49,588 bases of DNA from Pseudomonadota bacterium (lineage in GTDB: Bacteria > Pseudomonadota > Gammaproteobacteria > Steroidobacterales > Steroidobacteraceae), in the NCBI GenBank assembly GCA_018261655.1, contig JAGTSG010000005.1, forward strand, positions 1 to 49,588. Direction: 5' to 3'. This document shows positions 28,349 through 38,547 of this stretch, in pieces (the stretch's first letter is position 1; each line of letters opens with the position of its first letter). The notes beneath the pieces were generated by a model that searched no databases, was not told the origin of the DNA, and saw only the letters and a list, made by a program, of their open reading frames with translations. A program made the position numbers and the translations under genes.

Positions 28349-28520
28349 CTAACCATTTGAACCAACAAAGAAAAGTCGATCCACGCTAGCAGTGCACCGG
28401 GCCCAACGTCAAGCGGCGACGGAACGGCCGACACCCGCGCACGTTGCGCGCACGCCGCTTATGCTTGGCGCGTGGCGCCGGGGCGCCTACAAGCGGCCGC
28501 GACCACTGGAAAAACGACGC

Positions 28521-29132
28521 ATGCCTGAAGTCCTCGTCCTGTTCTATTCACGCTACGGCGCAACCGCCGAGCTGGCCCGGCAGGTGGCGCGCGGCATCGA
28601 CTCGGTCGCCGGCGCCGCGGCCCGGCTGCGGACCGTGCCGCCGGTCGCCCCGGTCACCGAGACCGCCTCCCCGCCAGTCCCGGACAGCGGCGCGCCCTAC
28701 GTCGACCTCGCCGACCTCGAGCGCTGCGACGCGCTGGTGCTCGGCAGCCCGGTGCGCTTCGGCAACATGGCCGCGCCGCTCAAGGCGTTCCTCGACACGA
28801 CCAGCGCGCTGTGGATTTCGGGCACGCTGGCCGGAAAGCCTGCCGGTGTGTTCGCCTCGGGTCAGACCCGGCACGGCGGCCAGGAGAGCACGTTGCTGTC
28901 GATGATGCTGCCGCTTCTGCACCACGGCATGTTCATCGTCGGCGTGCCGTTCACGGAGAAGTCGATCGCCAGCCCCGAGGGGGGCGGCTCACCCTACGGC
29001 GCGAGCCATGTCATGCAGGGTGCCGGCCCGCCCCGGCTCACCGACGCGGAACGCGCCACCGCCCAGGCCCTAGGTCGCCGGGTGGCCGGCCTCGCCGTCG
29101 CGCTGGCGCGCGCCGGCCACGACCACGGATGA
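28521..29132 (+). CDS. wrbA: WrbA-type NAD(P)H:quinone oxidoreductase
   Basis: WrbA is a flavodoxin-like FMN enzyme that reduces quinones by two electrons, limiting radical formation. The 203-residue product has VLFYSRYGATAELARQVARG (FMN phosphate loop), DALVLGSPVRFGNMAAPLKAFLD and GKPAGVFASGQTRHGGQESTLLSMMLPLLHHGM, all diagnostic. ATG at 28521 is chosen; the upstream in-frame region is GC filler. In many gammaproteobacteria wrbA is followed by a DUF2069 gene, as here, with an ATGA overlap. Confidence 0.93.
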   Translation: MPEVLVLFYSRYGATAELARQVARGIDSVAGAAARLRTVPPVAPVTETASPPVPDSGAPYVDLADLERCDALVLGSPVRFGNMAAPLKAFLDTTSALWISGTLAGKPAGVFASGQTRHGGQESTLLSMMLPLLHHGMFIVGVPFTEKSIASPEGGGSPYGASHVMQGAGPPRLTDAERATAQALGRRVAGLAVALARAGHDHG

Positions 29133-29479
29133 ACGGTCCGCGGTTCGCGCGCGCCCGCCGCGCCACCCTGCTGCTGTGGTCGGTGCTGCTCGCAGCGCTG
29201 ACCGCGTGGCACCTCTCGGGACGGTCGGTGCTGGCTGCTGCGACGCTCCTGCTGGCCACCGCCGCGCCATTGGCGTTCGCGTTGCCGGGACTCTGGCGCG
29301 CGCAGCGGCGGAGCTATCGCTGGGCGCCGCTGACGCTCGCGCCGGCGATGGCGTGGTCGCTCACCGAACTGGTCGCCAACCCCGGCGTCCGCAGGATCGC
29401 GGCCATCACTGCCCTGCTCGCCTTCCTCGCGCTGGCCGCCGTGGTCGCGACGCTGCGCACGATGCCGGGCGGCCGCTGA
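29129..29479 (+). CDS. DUF2069 inner-membrane protein
   Basis: This 116-residue protein has four hydrophobic segments and matches the DUF2069 pattern (RRSYRWAPLTLAPAMAWSLTELVANPGVR). Its start overlaps the wrbA stop (ATGA), so it is coupled to the quinone reductase. It is convergent with hda (11-bp gap). The molecular role is unknown; a link to WrbA quinone chemistry is inference from conserved pairing. Confidence 0.87.
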   Translation: MNGPRFARARRATLLLWSVLLAALTAWHLSGRSVLAAATLLLATAAPLAFALPGLWRAQRRSYRWAPLTLAPAMAWSLTELVANPGVRRIAAITALLAFLALAAVVATLRTMPGGR

Positions 29480-29490
29480 ACCGGCGGGAG

Positions 29491-30183
29491 TCAGGCGCGC
29501 TCGAGGACCTCGCGCGCGAGCGGCACCGTCAGGCGCCGCTGGCTGGCGAGCGAGGTGCGGTCCATTTCGTCGAGCAACCTGCACAGCGTCCCGAAGTCGC
29601 GCGGCGCGTGCCGCAGCAGGTAGGCCAGCGTCTCGGGCGGGACCTCCAGCCCGCAGGCCGAGGCACGGGCCAGCAGGGCCTCGGCCTGCTCGGACTCGGG
29701 CAACGGCCTGAGCGCGTGCACGGTGGAGGCCGCGAGCCGCGAGCCCAGGTCGGGCAACCGCCACGGCAGCGCCGTGGGCGGCACCCGGGCCGAGGCCACC
29801 ATCCGGCCGCCGTGCTCCTGCAGCTCGTTGTGCAGGGTGAACAGCCCGCCTTCCCAGGCCGCGTCGCCAGCGACCGTGTCGAGGTCGTCAAGGAAGACGG
29901 CCTCGAGGTGCTCGTAACCGGTCAGCAGGCCCGGCCCCAGCGACGCGCAACGCGCGAGCGGGACATAGGCGGCCGCGCGGCCGCGCTCGCTCAGCCTCAC
30001 GCAGGCGGCCTGCAACAGGTGCGTCTTGCCGGTCCCCGTCGGCCCGGAGAGCCACAGCGGCGGCTGGCCCGGTTGCCGCTTGAGCGCGCAGAGCTCTTCC
30101 ACGGCGGCCAGGTTGCCGGCGGCCCGGAATGTCTCGAAGCGGGAAGAGACCTCGAGCTGGACCCCCAGTGGCAGCTGCTGCAT
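29491..30183 (-). CDS. hda: DnaA regulatory inactivator Hda
   Basis: Hda stimulates ATP hydrolysis on DnaA after initiation by binding the sliding clamp. The 230-residue product starts MQQLPLGVQL, a clamp-binding motif of the QL(x)LP type. It has Walker A GPTGTGKTHLLQAA, Walker B AVFLDDLDTV and the AAA+ lid. The sensor Arg region SRLAASTVHALRPL is present. It is downstream of the phosphatidyltransferase gene (6-bp gap) on the minus strand. The hda-DUF2066-purMN neighbourhood is common in gammaproteobacteria. Confidence 0.93.
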   Translation of the reverse strand: MQQLPLGVQLEVSSRFETFRAAGNLAAVEELCALKRQPGQPPLWLSGPTGTGKTHLLQAACVRLSERGRAAAYVPLARCASLGPGLLTGYEHLEAVFLDDLDTVAGDAAWEGGLFTLHNELQEHGGRMVASARVPPTALPWRLPDLGSRLAASTVHALRPLPESEQAEALLARASACGLEVPPETLAYLLRHAPRDFGTLCRLLDEMDRTSLASQRRLTVPLAREVLERA

Positions 30184-30189
30184 GGATCT

Positions 30190-30756
30190 TCAGGCCGCCA
30201 GGCGCCGCGCCTGTGAAACGCGCATTGCCTTGCGGACATAGATGATGACGTAGTCGGCACCGCTGACGACCGTCGTCACCAGGACCGCCGCGCCCAGCAT
30301 GATGACGAGCTCCGCGGGAAACACCGGCGTCGCCGCGCTGGCCACGACGGCCAGCACGTAGGCCAGCTGCAGCACGGTATTGAGCTTACTCGGCTGCGTC
30401 GGTTGCCCCTCGAGCGGCCCGAACAGCCAGCGGTACACGCCGGCGCCCACGCCGATGACGAGGTCGCGGGCCACCACCGCAAAAGCCAGCCACAGCGGCA
30501 CCATGCCGAGCAGCGTCAGGGCGATGAACACGCTGACCAGCAGCAGCTTGTCGGCGACGGGATCGAGGACCTTGCCGGCCTCGCTGGTCCAGCCGAAGCG
30601 CTTCGCCAGGTAACCGTCGAGCCCGTCGGAGGCCGCGGCGGCCGCAAACAGCAACAGCGTCGCGCCGAAATGCCCGTGCACGAGCGTCCAGACGACCGGC
30701 ACGGCGAGCACGACTCGCAGGATGCAGATCAGGTTGGGGAGGTTCGACAGGCTCAT
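30190..30756 (-). CDS. CDP-alcohol phosphatidyltransferase (PgsA-like)
   Basis: This 188-residue inner-membrane enzyme has about five helices. The signature SDGLDGYLAKRFGWTSEAGKVLDPVADKLL fits the CDP-alcohol phosphotransferase family with a PgsA-like spacing and AK in place of AR. Known members make phosphatidylglycerophosphate from CDP-diacylglycerol and glycerol-3-phosphate; the exact alcohol is not certain. It overlaps DUF2066 as ATGA. The C-terminal residues RRLAA are basic. In other gammaproteobacteria a PerM-type gene may occupy this place. Confidence 0.86.
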   Translation of the reverse strand: MSLSNLPNLICILRVVLAVPVVWTLVHGHFGATLLLFAAAAASDGLDGYLAKRFGWTSEAGKVLDPVADKLLLVSVFIALTLLGMVPLWLAFAVVARDLVIGVGAGVYRWLFGPLEGQPTQPSKLNTVLQLAYVLAVVASAATPVFPAELVIMLGAAVLVTTVVSGADYVIIYVRKAMRVSQARRLAA

Positions 30757-31763
30757 GGCTGGTAGGCGAACACCGCGGACCCCTGCTCGCCGGCGACCGG
30801 CCGCAGGCGGCCTCCCGCCGCAGCCTCGCGCTGCAGGGACGCGAGCCCGCCCCGCGTCGAGACGTGGAACACCACTGCATCCTGCGTCACAGCGCGCAGC
30901 GTCACCTCCTTCACCACCGAGAGGCCCGCCAGCAGGCGCGTCGCCTCCGCGTACTGGGCGGCCGTCGCGATGCCGGTCACGGTGACGTCGACGGCGATGA
31001 GGTGGGCCGCCTCGCGGGAGGCGTAGCGGCTGGCGTAGCGGTCCGCGGCGTGGTGGACGCCCTCGGCGAGGTTGCCGCGCGCCTCGGACCGGCCGCCTGC
31101 GCCGATGAAGGTCCAGTCCACCGTGTACTGCCCGCCGCCGGTCGGGCGTGCCCGGCCGACGAGGATGCCGTCCGCGCCGTAGCGGGATGCTGTCTCGGCA
31201 AGGGACGCGGGGTCACCCGACCAGGCCTGCTCGAAGCGCCGCTTCGGATCCTCGCCTCCCGCGCTGGATGGCCAGGCGAGCGGCAATCCGCGCTGGCCCG
31301 CGGCCGCCTCGACCGCGCGCTTCTCGGCGCCTGGCGCCTCCGCGGTAATCAGGCCCCGCTGGCCGCCGCCCCGGTCCACGGCGAGCCAGACCAGCGTCAG
31401 CGGCCTGTCCTCGCCCCAGAACGGCAGTCCGGCGGCCGCCACGGCACTCTCGATCGCGTCGGCGTCGTAGGCGATGGCCAGGCGCCCTCCGGGGGCCCGG
31501 CGATAGCTCGTCACGTAGCGGCCGGCGTCGTTGACCAGCGCGGCGAGCCCCGGCAGGCCCGCTGCATCGCGTCGCCCGGTGACCTTGACGAGCACGTCGC
31601 CGATCCCGGCGCGGAAGGCCGCCGCGTCCCCGCCAGCGGGGACGTCCACCGACACCTCGTAGAGGTTGCCGACCGGGACGCCGACGGCCGGCGTGACCGT
31701 CGCAAACGACGCCACCGCGGCCACGACCAACACCAGGTGCTCGAGGATTGCTTTCCAGGCCAT
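30753..31763 (-). CDS. DUF2066 secreted/periplasmic protein
   Basis: The 336-residue precursor has an N-terminal signal ([22 protein letters not shown]). The mature protein begins with [30 protein letters not shown], the DUF2066 hallmark, and continues with a [14 protein letters not shown] region and a C-terminal [21 protein letters not shown] domain. Function is unknown. ATG at 31763 has AGGA at the right distance; a GTG at 31778 is the other choice. It is divergent from purM, and conserved next to purMN in this class. Confidence 0.87.
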   Translation of the reverse strand: MAWKAILEHLVLVVAAVASFATVTPAVGVPVGNLYEVSVDVPAGGDAAAFRAGIGDVLVKVTGRRDAAGLPGLAALVNDAGRYVTSYRRAPGGRLAIAYDADAIESAVAAAGLPFWGEDRPLTLVWLAVDRGGGQRGLITAEAPGAEKRAVEAAAGQRGLPLAWPSSAGGEDPKRRFEQAWSGDPASLAETASRYGADGILVGRARPTGGGQYTVDWTFIGAGGRSEARGNLAEGVHHAADRYASRYASREAAHLIAVDVTVTGIATAAQYAEATRLLAGLSVVKEVTLRAVTQDAVVFHVSTRGGLASLQREAAAGGRLRPVAGEQGSAVFAYQP

Positions 31764-31821
31764 GGATGTCCTGCCCACTCCGGTTCCGCGTGTCCTGGAC
31801 CGGCGAGACGCCGCCCCGGGT

Positions 31822-31827
31822 TACAAT
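31822..31827 (+). promoter_or_regulatory. Possible -10 box for the purMN operon
   Basis: TACAAT within TTACAATATTACC, the only AT-rich block in the 110-bp divergent gap. No good -35 is visible at 16-18 bp. Initiation near 31834 would give a leader of about 40 nt before purM. No PurR-like operator is evident. Confidence 0.35.
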
Positions 31828-31873
31828 ATTACCTGACGGCGGCTACCGCCCCCGACCCCGCTGGATTTCCCGC

Positions 31874-32905
31874 ATGCAGGAACGCCCCTCCATCACCTAC
31901 CGCGACGCGGGGGTGGACATCGACGCCGGCGAGCAGCTCGTCGAGCGCATCAAGCCGCGCGTGAGGCGCACCCTTCGCCCCGAGGTGCTGGGCGGGATCG
32001 GCGGCTTCGGGGCGCTGGTCGAGCTGACGCCGGGCCGTTGGCGACAGCCGGTGCTGGTGTCGGGCACCGACGGCGTGGGCACCAAGCTCCGCCTGGCCAT
32101 CGACACCGGGCGGCACGATTCCGTCGGCGTCGACCTGGTGGCGATGTGCGCCAATGACGTCGTGGTCCAGGGCGCCGAGCCGCTCTTCTTCCTCGACTAC
32201 TACGCGACCGGGCGGCTGGACGTGGACGTCGCCGAACGCGTCATCGCGGGCATCGCCGAAGGCTGCGTTCAGGCCGGCTGCGCCCTGGTCGGCGGTGAGA
32301 CGGCCGAGATGCCGGGCATGTACGCGGGAGCCGACTACGACCTCGCCGGGTTCTGCGTCGGCGTCGTCGAGAAGGACCGGATCATCGACGGGTCGAAGAC
32401 GCGGCCCGGGGACGCGGTGATCGGCCTGGCCTCCTCCGGCCCGCACTCGAATGGCTTCTCGCTGATCCGCAAGCTGCTGGCCGTGTCGGGCGCCGGAGAG
32501 GACACCCGCGTGGACGGCCGGCCCCTCCTCGACCTGTTGATGGCGCCGACCCGCATCTACGTGCGCCCGGTCCTCGGCCTCCTGCAGCGGCTCGAGGTGC
32601 ACGGCATCGCCCACATCACCGGCGGCGGCCTGACCGACAACATCCCGCGGGTGCTGCCGGACGGGCTCGAGGTGCGGCTCGACCCAGGCGCCTGGGAGCG
32701 GGGCGGCGCCTGGGAATGGATCCAGCAGACCGGCAACATCAGCGACGCCGAGATGCACCGGACCTTCAACTGCGGCATCGGCATGACGCTGCAGGTCGCG
32801 GCCAACGACGCCGGCCGGGCGCTCCAGCTGCTCGCGGCCGCGGGCGAGACGGCGGCGGTCATCGGCGAAGTGCGCCGCGGCGATTGCGGCGTCGTGTTCG
32901 GCTGA
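31874..32905 (+). CDS. purM: Phosphoribosylformylglycinamidine cyclo-ligase PurM (AIR synthetase)
   Basis: PurM closes the imidazole ring in purine synthesis. The 343-residue product has [21 protein letters not shown] at the start, [36 protein letters not shown] (nucleotide-binding region) and [14 protein letters not shown], all typical. A frame open upstream to 31748 is not used: ATG at 31874 gives the standard N-terminus. Its stop overlaps the purN start (TGATG). Confidence 0.97.
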   Translation: MQERPSITYRDAGVDIDAGEQLVERIKPRVRRTLRPEVLGGIGGFGALVELTPGRWRQPVLVSGTDGVGTKLRLAIDTGRHDSVGVDLVAMCANDVVVQGAEPLFFLDYYATGRLDVDVAERVIAGIAEGCVQAGCALVGGETAEMPGMYAGADYDLAGFCVGVVEKDRIIDGSKTRPGDAVIGLASSGPHSNGFSLIRKLLAVSGAGEDTRVDGRPLLDLLMAPTRIYVRPVLGLLQRLEVHGIAHITGGGLTDNIPRVLPDGLEVRLDPGAWERGGAWEWIQQTGNISDAEMHRTFNCGIGMTLQVAANDAGRALQLLAAAGETAAVIGEVRRGDCGVVFG

Positions 32906-33555
32906 TGCCCGAGCCGCTGCGCGTCACGGCCCTGGTTTCCGGTCGCGGCTCAAACATGGCCGCAATCGCCCGCGCCGGCCTCGCCGGGGCCATCGGGGCA
33001 CGCATCACCGCCGTGGTCAGCGACAAGCCTGGCGCGCCGGCGCTCGGCCTGGCACGCGAACTCGGGATCGAGGCGACGACCCTCGAGCCGGCAAAGGACT
33101 CCGGCCGCCGCGCCTACGGCGAGGACCTCCTGCGGGTCGTCGACGCCGGACGTCCGGGACTCGTCGTACTGGCCGGCTTCATGCGGATCCTCGACCCGGT
33201 GTTCACGGCGCACTATGCGGGGCGGCTGCTCAACATCCATCCCTCGCTGCTGCCCCGGCACCCCGGCCTGCACACCCACCGGCGCGTGCTGGAGGCGGGC
33301 GAGGCCGTACACGGCTGCACCGTGCACTTCGTCACCGAGGAACTCGACGCCGGTCCCCGGATCGTCCAGGCCCGCGTGCCGGTCCTCGCGGGAGACGACG
33401 AGACGGCCCTTTCAGCCCGCGTTCAGCGCTGGGAACACATCATCTATCCCGAGGCCGTCGGCTGGTTCGCCGAGGGTCGCGTCGCGATGCGGGACGGCAT
33501 CGCATGGCTGGACGGGCGCCGGCTGGACGAGCCGGTGCTCAGGGGTGAAACATGA
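32905..33555 (+). CDS. purN: Phosphoribosylglycinamide formyltransferase PurN
   Basis: PurN transfers a formyl group from 10-formyl-tetrahydrofolate to GAR. The 216-residue product has VLVSGRGSN-like VTALVSGRGSNMAAI at the N-terminus and the catalytic core NIHPSLLPRHPGLHTHRRVLEAG with N110 and H112, plus D148 in EELDAGPRI. Length fits. It overlaps purM by one base and the following DUF3108 gene by ATGA. Confidence 0.96.
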   Translation: MPEPLRVTALVSGRGSNMAAIARAGLAGAIGARITAVVSDKPGAPALGLARELGIEATTLEPAKDSGRRAYGEDLLRVVDAGRPGLVVLAGFMRILDPVFTAHYAGRLLNIHPSLLPRHPGLHTHRRVLEAGEAVHGCTVHFVTEELDAGPRIVQARVPVLAGDDETALSARVQRWEHIIYPEAVGWFAEGRVAMRDGIAWLDGRRLDEPVLRGET

Positions 33556-34262
33556 AACGCTGGATGACCGCGGCGGTGTTGCTGGCGGCGACGATGCCGG
33601 CCTTCGCGGCGGAACTGCAGCCGTTCGCCGCGGAGTTCTCGGTCAAGTATTCGTCGCTGTCGGTCGGCAGCAGCCACCTCGAACTGAGGCGCGACGCCCG
33701 GCCCGGCCGCTGGATCCTCGAGTCACGCGCCGACGCCAGCGGGCTGGCCAGGCTGCTGGCCAGCGGGACGCTGGTGCAGACGTCGTGGCTCGACGTCGGC
33801 GCCCACGGGGTACGGCCGCTGCGTTTCCGCTTCGACGACGGGATGCAGCGGACGAGCGAGGACGTCGACCTCGAGTTCGACTGGGCCGCAGGCGAGGTGC
33901 GCGGCACTGCCAAGGGCGAACCCGTGCAGGTCGCGACCGTGCCCGGCCTGCAGGACCCGGTCTCCATCCAGATCGCGACCATGCAGCACCTGCAGGACGG
34001 CCGGCAGCCCGGGCAGTTGTCGATGATCGAGGGCCGCAAGATCAAGACCTACGACTACGCGTTCCTGCGCCGCGAACGCATCAAGACCGGCGCCGGCAGC
34101 TACGACACGCTGGTCTACACCAGCGCGAGGCCCGGCAGCGAGCGGGTCACCCACATGTGGCTGGCGCCGGAACTCGGCTACCTGGCCGTGCAGGTCGAGC
34201 AGTACCGCAAGGACAAGCGGCTGTTCGCCATGTACCTGGAGAAATACCGGCGAACCGACTGA
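33552..34262 (+). CDS. DUF3108 secreted protein
   Basis: The 236-residue precursor starts with a signal peptide (MTAAVLLAATMPAFAA). The mature beta-rich part matches DUF3108 (FSVKYSSLSVGSSHLELRRD, then TYDYAFLRRERIKTGAGSYDTLVYTS). It is periplasmic by prediction, function unknown; purMN-DUF3108 is a recurring order in gammaproteobacteria. It overlaps purN by 4 nt and is convergent with dcd (9-bp gap). Confidence 0.88.
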   Translation: MKRWMTAAVLLAATMPAFAAELQPFAAEFSVKYSSLSVGSSHLELRRDARPGRWILESRADASGLARLLASGTLVQTSWLDVGAHGVRPLRFRFDDGMQRTSEDVDLEFDWAAGEVRGTAKGEPVQVATVPGLQDPVSIQIATMQHLQDGRQPGQLSMIEGRKIKTYDYAFLRRERIKTGAGSYDTLVYTSARPGSERVTHMWLAPELGYLAVQVEQYRKDKRLFAMYLEKYRRTD

Positions 34263-34271
34263 CGCCCGGCG

Positions 34272-34838
34272 TCAGGCGCGCGGCAGCGTGACCCCGGTCT
34301 GGCCCTGGTACTTGCCGCCGCGGTCGCTGTAGGACGTCTCGCAGACCTCGTCCGACTCGAAGAACAGCAGCTGCGCCACTCCCTCGTTGGCGTAGATCTT
34401 CGCAGGAAGCGGCGTCGTGTTGGAAAACTCCAGCGTGACGTGCCCCTCCCACTCCGGCTCGAGCGGCGTCACGTTGACGATGATGCCGCAGCGGGCGTAG
34501 GTGCTCTTCCCCAGGCACACGACCATGACGTTGCGCGGGATGCGGAGGTACTCGACGGTCCTCGCCAGCGCGAACGAGTTGGGCGGAATGATGCACACGT
34601 CGGAAACCTGGTCGACGAAGTTGTTCAGGTCGAACTGCTTCGGGTCCACGATCGTGGAGTTGATGTTGGTGAAGATCTTGAACTCGTTGGCACAGCGTAT
34701 GTCGTAGCCGTAGCTCGACGTGCCGTAGGACACGATCTTCCGGCCGTCGATCGCGCGCACCTGGCCGGGCGCAAACGGCTCGATCATGCGCGCGCCCTCG
34801 GCCATCCTGCGGATCCAGCGGTCCGACTTGATGGTCAT
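34272..34838 (-). CDS. dcd: dCTP deaminase
   Basis: Dcd converts dCTP to dUTP, the main source of dUMP for thymidylate in gammaproteobacteria. The 188-residue product starts [22 protein letters not shown] and has [35 protein letters not shown] and [14 protein letters not shown] with the catalytic Glu, then [12 protein letters not shown]. Length matches the family. ATG at 34838 overlaps the mrp stop (ATGA); the longer open frame upstream is mrp in another frame. The mrp/apbC-dcd pair is conserved. Confidence 0.96.
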   Translation of the reverse strand: MTIKSDRWIRRMAEGARMIEPFAPGQVRAIDGRKIVSYGTSSYGYDIRCANEFKIFTNINSTIVDPKQFDLNNFVDQVSDVCIIPPNSFALARTVEYLRIPRNVMVVCLGKSTYARCGIIVNVTPLEPEWEGHVTLEFSNTTPLPAKIYANEGVAQLLFFESDEVCETSYSDRGGKYQGQTGVTLPRA

Positions 34839-35932
34839 TCGTTGTCCTCGATGCTGATCTTCGGGAACGTGCCGGCGCCGCGCACCGCCGCGGCCGCGAG
34901 CTGCGCGGCAGCCCGCCGGGCGACGCTCATGTAGGCCTGCGCCGCGGCCGACCCGGGGTCGGCCACGACGGTCGGGCTGCCCGCGTCGGCCTGCTCGCGG
35001 ATCCTGAGGTCGAGCGGCAGTTCGCCGAGCAGCGGCACGCCGTAGCGCTCCGCCATGCCCCGGCCGCCGCCGGCGCCGAACACGTGCGACGCGTGGCCGC
35101 AGGCGGGACAGACGTGCACGCTCATGTTCTCGACGATGCCGAGAACGGGCACCTCGACCTTGCGGAACATCATCAGCCCCTTGCGGGCGTCGAGCAGAGC
35201 GATTTCCTGCGGGGTGGTGACCACCACCGCCCCTGACAGCGGCACGCGCTGCGCCAGCGTCAGCTGGATGTCGCCGGTGCCCGGCGGCATGTCCACCACC
35301 AGGTAGTCGAGCTCGCCCCAGCGGGTCTCCCCGAGCAGCTGCACCAGCGCCTGGGTGACCATCGGTCCGCGCCAGACCATCGGCTGCTCGTCGTCGATCA
35401 GGAAGCCGATGGACATGACCTTCACGCCGTAGTTCGACAGCGGCTCGAAGCTCTTGCCGTCGCGCGTCGTCGGCCGCTGACCCGACAGGCCCATCATCCG
35501 CGGCTGGCTCGGTCCGTAGATGTCCGCATCGAGCACGCCGACCCGCGCGCCCTGACGGGCCAGCGCCAGCGCGAAGTTGGCCGCGACCGTCGACTTGCCG
35601 ACACCACCCTTGCCGGAAGCCACCGCGATCACGTTGCTGATGCCCGGCAGCGGCTGGGCGCCCCGGTTGCCCACGAAGGCGGGAATCCTCGCGCCGAGCC
35701 TGACCGCAAGCGGCCCGTCGAAGCCGTGCCTGGCCAGGTGCTCGCGCAGGGCCGACTCGAACTCGGGCTCGTAGCCGCGCACCGGGAACCCGAGCGTGAC
35801 CTCGACGGACAGCGTTCCACCCGCCACGGACACCGCTCCGACCGCCCCGGACGCGCCGAGGCTGACGCCGGACAGGGGTTCGACGAAGCTCTCCAGGGCC
35901 GCGCGCAGGTCGGTCTCGGTCGTTCCGGTCAT
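34835..35932 (-). CDS. apbC: Mrp/ApbC-family iron-sulfur cluster carrier ATPase
   Basis: Mrp/ApbC carries or loads [4Fe-4S] clusters. The 365-residue product has an N-terminal MIP18/DUF59 domain (residues about 5-85), a deviant Walker [15 protein letters not shown], the signature [28 protein letters not shown], and the cluster-binding pair VCPACG near the C-terminal third. ATG at 35932 follows a strong GGAGGA ribosome-binding site, so it is preferred to 35983. It is divergent from the kinase operon. Client proteins in this window could include RnfB, Nth and the Fe-S glycosylase. Confidence 0.95.
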   Translation of the reverse strand: MTGTTETDLRAALESFVEPLSGVSLGASGAVGAVSVAGGTLSVEVTLGFPVRGYEPEFESALREHLARHGFDGPLAVRLGARIPAFVGNRGAQPLPGISNVIAVASGKGGVGKSTVAANFALALARQGARVGVLDADIYGPSQPRMMGLSGQRPTTRDGKSFEPLSNYGVKVMSIGFLIDDEQPMVWRGPMVTQALVQLLGETRWGELDYLVVDMPPGTGDIQLTLAQRVPLSGAVVVTTPQEIALLDARKGLMMFRKVEVPVLGIVENMSVHVCPACGHASHVFGAGGGRGMAERYGVPLLGELPLDLRIREQADAGSPTVVADPGSAAAQAYMSVARRAAAQLAAAAVRGAGTFPKISIEDNE

Positions 35933-36000
35933 GCTGTCCTCCGTGGCGAAGGGCGGATTGTAGCGGATGGTCTCGGGGTACAAGTCGGCAACCGGGCCTA

Positions 36001-36009
36001 TGGCATAAT
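36001..36009 (+). promoter_or_regulatory. Extended -10 promoter for the kinase-pil operon
   Basis: TGGCATAAT (TGn plus CATAAT) lies 105 bp before the kinase ATG. No clear -35. The same GGCATAAT octamer occurs before metG (40772-40779). The leader that follows is GC-rich and contains CCGGGACCCGGGACCCTCTT (36021-36040), which resembles an arm of the dispersed palindrome. Confidence 0.45.
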
Positions 36010-36114
36010 CTCCGCTCAGGCCGGGACCCGGGACCCTCTTCCGGACCGGCCAGGAAGGCCGGCGGCGGAGGAGACGAGGCGGCAGCCGTCGCGGCGCCAG
36101 ACCAAAGGGCCTGC

Positions 36115-38532
36115 ATGGGATTTTTCAGCAACTTCCGCGCCGACCGCCTGATCGCCGAGGTCCGTGACTCGGGCGACCCGGATTCCCCGAAGGCCAGGGC
36201 GGCCCTCGCCAAGCTGAAGGACCTGGGGACCGCCTCCATCGGCCCGATCGTGTCCACGCTGGCGGCCACGGACAAGCGGGAGACGGCCGCCTTCGTCGAC
36301 GTGCTGACTTCGCTGGTCGACAACAAGAGCTTCCCGGTGCTGGCCAAGGCCATGGCCGAGGAGAATTCCCGGGCCGTGGCCGGCGTCGCCTGGGCGCTCT
36401 CGTCGGCCCGGTCCTACTCGCCCTCGCTGCTGCTCGACCTGCTGTCGCAACCGGGCATGTCGCGCCCGGCCTTGCTCGGGGTGATCGGCGCGCACCGCGA
36501 CCGGATCCCTTTCCGGGACCTGCTGAACGCCGCCTACCAGCAGGACGCCGCCGAGAAGACGGCGCTGTTCAAGATCATCTCCGAGGTCGCCGACGAGAAC
36601 TCGATCGACGAATTGCTGGCGCGGGTCGAGGGGAAGGACCCGATTGCCCGCATGCACATCATCTCGATCCTGGCGAAGTTCAACCGGCCACGCGTCCGGG
36701 CCGCGCTGCAGGCCACGCTCAAGGACCCGAACAAGCGGGTGCGCTCCGCCGCACTGCAGGCAATCGCCGGGATGTCCGGCACGATCGACCCGGGGCAGAT
36801 CGCCCCGCTGCTCAAGGACTCCGAGATGGAGGTCCAGAACCTCGCCGTCGAGGTCCTCTGCAAGGCCGCGCACCCGGAGACCGTGCACCACCTCGTGGAC
36901 GTGCTCAAGGACGAATCCGAGTACGCCCGCCGCGCCGCCGTGGAAGTGCTCAACGTGGTCGGGGACGAACGCTCGATCAAGCACCTGCTGCAGGCCATCA
37001 AGGACGACGACTGGTGGGTGCGCAGCCGCGCCGCCGACGCGCTCGGCAAGATCGGGGGCCCGCGGGTGATCAACGCCGCGCTGTCGCTGGTGAACGACCG
37101 CGACGAGGAGATCCGCCGCACCGCGATCGAGATCCTGAACCAGACGCGGGACGAGCGCGCCGTCAGCCACCTGATCGAGGCGACGCGCGACCCGGACTGG
37201 TGGGTCAGCGAGCGGGCCGTCGACGCCCTCGGCGCGATGAGCAGCCGCAAGGCCGTGCCCCGGCTCCTCGAGATGCTCTCGGCCAATCCCAAGTCGGTCG
37301 CCACGGTCGTCCGCGCCCTCGGCAAGATTGCCGACCCGCGCGCGGTCGAGCCGCTGATCGGCACGCTGGCGCGGCCCGAGTCGGACGTCCTGATCGAGGC
37401 TGCCAGCGCCCTGGTCCGGCTGGCCGACGAGCGCAACTACGAACAGCTGAGGACGGCCATTCAGCCGCTGCTGCTGTCGCCGGAGCCGGCGGTCGCGGAG
37501 GCGGCCCAGCGCTCGCTGGCGGAGCTCGACGCGAAGTTCGGGCCCTCGATTTCCGCGACCGGGCCGCGCCTCGCCGGCGGCACCGCGGTCACCGCGACCG
37601 CCCAGGCGCCGGGGCCGACGGACAGCAACCGGACGATGCTGATCGACTCGGCCGACGTCGCGGCGCTGATGCGGGCGGCCGAGGCACAGGCCCGGCTCGA
37701 CATCTCGACGCTCAAGTCGGGCGACCTGATCGAGGGACGCTACAAGTTCATCGAGAAGATCGGCAAGGGCGCGTTCGGCACGGTCCTGCTGTTCGAGGAC
37801 ACGGTCGTGGACGAGCGCCTCGTCCTCAAGTTCCTGAACCCGAGCGTCTCGCAGGACGAGGAGATGATGCAGCGCTTCGTGCACGAGTTGCGCTACAGCC
37901 GCAAGATCACCCACCCCAACGTGATCCGCATCTACGACTTCCTGCAGATTCGCGGCAACTACGCCATCTCGATGGAGTACTTCCCCTCCCACACGCTCGG
38001 CGGGGAGGTCAGCGAGGGCAAGCCGATGGAAGTGCCGCGCGCCATCCGCTTCGCGATCGACGTCGCGACCGGCATGACCGTCGCGCACCAGGCAGGGATC
38101 GTGCACCGTGACCTGAAGCCCGCCAACGTGCTGATCAACGACGAAGGGCTGGTGAAGATCGTGGACTTCGGCGTGGCCGCGGCGCACAAGGAAGGCGACA
38201 CGCAGCTGACCAAGACCGGCTACGTGATCGGCTCCCCCAAGTACATGGCGCCCGAGCAGATCCTCGGCAAGAAGGTCGACGAGCGCGCCGACATCTACTC
38301 GCTGGGCGTCATCCTCTACGAGATGCTCACCGGCTCCCCGCCCTACCACCGCGGCGACCACATGTCCGTCATGTACCAGCACGTCCAGGGGCGCGCACGG
38401 CCGCCGGCGGAGGTCCACCCCGGGCTGCCCGCGGAGCTCTCCGACATCGTGATGAAGGCGATGGCCGTGGACAAGGGCAAGCGCTTCCAGACGATGCAGG
38501 AGTTCAAGCTGGCGCTCGAACGCTTCTTGTGA
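36115..38532 (+). CDS. HEAT-repeat protein fused to a Ser/Thr protein kinase
   Basis: This 805-residue protein has no membrane segment. Residues about 1-470 are helical HEAT/armadillo-like repeats; each turn carries a pattern like RSAALQAI or RRAAVEVL, with two near-identical turns at [18 protein letters not shown] and [18 protein letters not shown] linker (475-535) joins a Hanks-type kinase (540-805). All kinase motifs are intact: IGKGAFG (549-555), K572, E591, HRDLKPAN (664-671), DFG (684-686), APE (712-714) and D726. The activation loop contains several Thr/Ser/Tyr. AAAGGG precedes the ATG. It lies 15 nt upstream of two pilT-type genes, so it probably controls pilus retraction; that is inference. 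Confidence 0.93.
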   Translation: MGFFSNFRADRLIAEVRDSGDPDSPKARAALAKLKDLGTASIGPIVSTLAATDKRETAAFVDVLTSLVDNKSFPVLAKAMAEENSRAVAGVAWALSSARSYSPSLLLDLLSQPGMSRPALLGVIGAHRDRIPFRDLLNAAYQQDAAEKTALFKIISEVADENSIDELLARVEGKDPIARMHIISILAKFNRPRVRAALQATLKDPNKRVRSAALQAIAGMSGTIDPGQIAPLLKDSEMEVQNLAVEVLCKAAHPETVHHLVDVLKDESEYARRAAVEVLNVVGDERSIKHLLQAIKDDDWWVRSRAADALGKIGGPRVINAALSLVNDRDEEIRRTAIEILNQTRDERAVSHLIEATRDPDWWVSERAVDALGAMSSRKAVPRLLEMLSANPKSVATVVRALGKIADPRAVEPLIGTLARPESDVLIEAASALVRLADERNYEQLRTAIQPLLLSPEPAVAEAAQRSLAELDAKFGPSISATGPRLAGGTAVTATAQAPGPTDSNRTMLIDSADVAALMRAAEAQARLDISTLKSGDLIEGRYKFIEKIGKGAFGTVLLFEDTVVDERLVLKFLNPSVSQDEEMMQRFVHELRYSRKITHPNVIRIYDFLQIRGNYAISMEYFPSHTLGGEVSEGKPMEVPRAIRFAIDVATGMTVAHQAGIVHRDLKPANVLINDEGLVKIVDFGVAAAHKEGDTQLTKTGYVIGSPKYMAPEQILGKKVDERADIYSLGVILYEMLTGSPPYHRGDHMSVMYQHVQGRARPPAEVHPGLPAELSDIVMKAMAVDKGKRFQTMQEFKLALERFL

Positions 38533-38547
38533 TTCACTCCCGCGTCG

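Noticed and set aside
36021-36040. Third copy of the palindrome family upstream of the kinase gene
   Set aside because: Only one arm-like segment is visible and no inverted partner is found nearby; kept as a remark under element 2.
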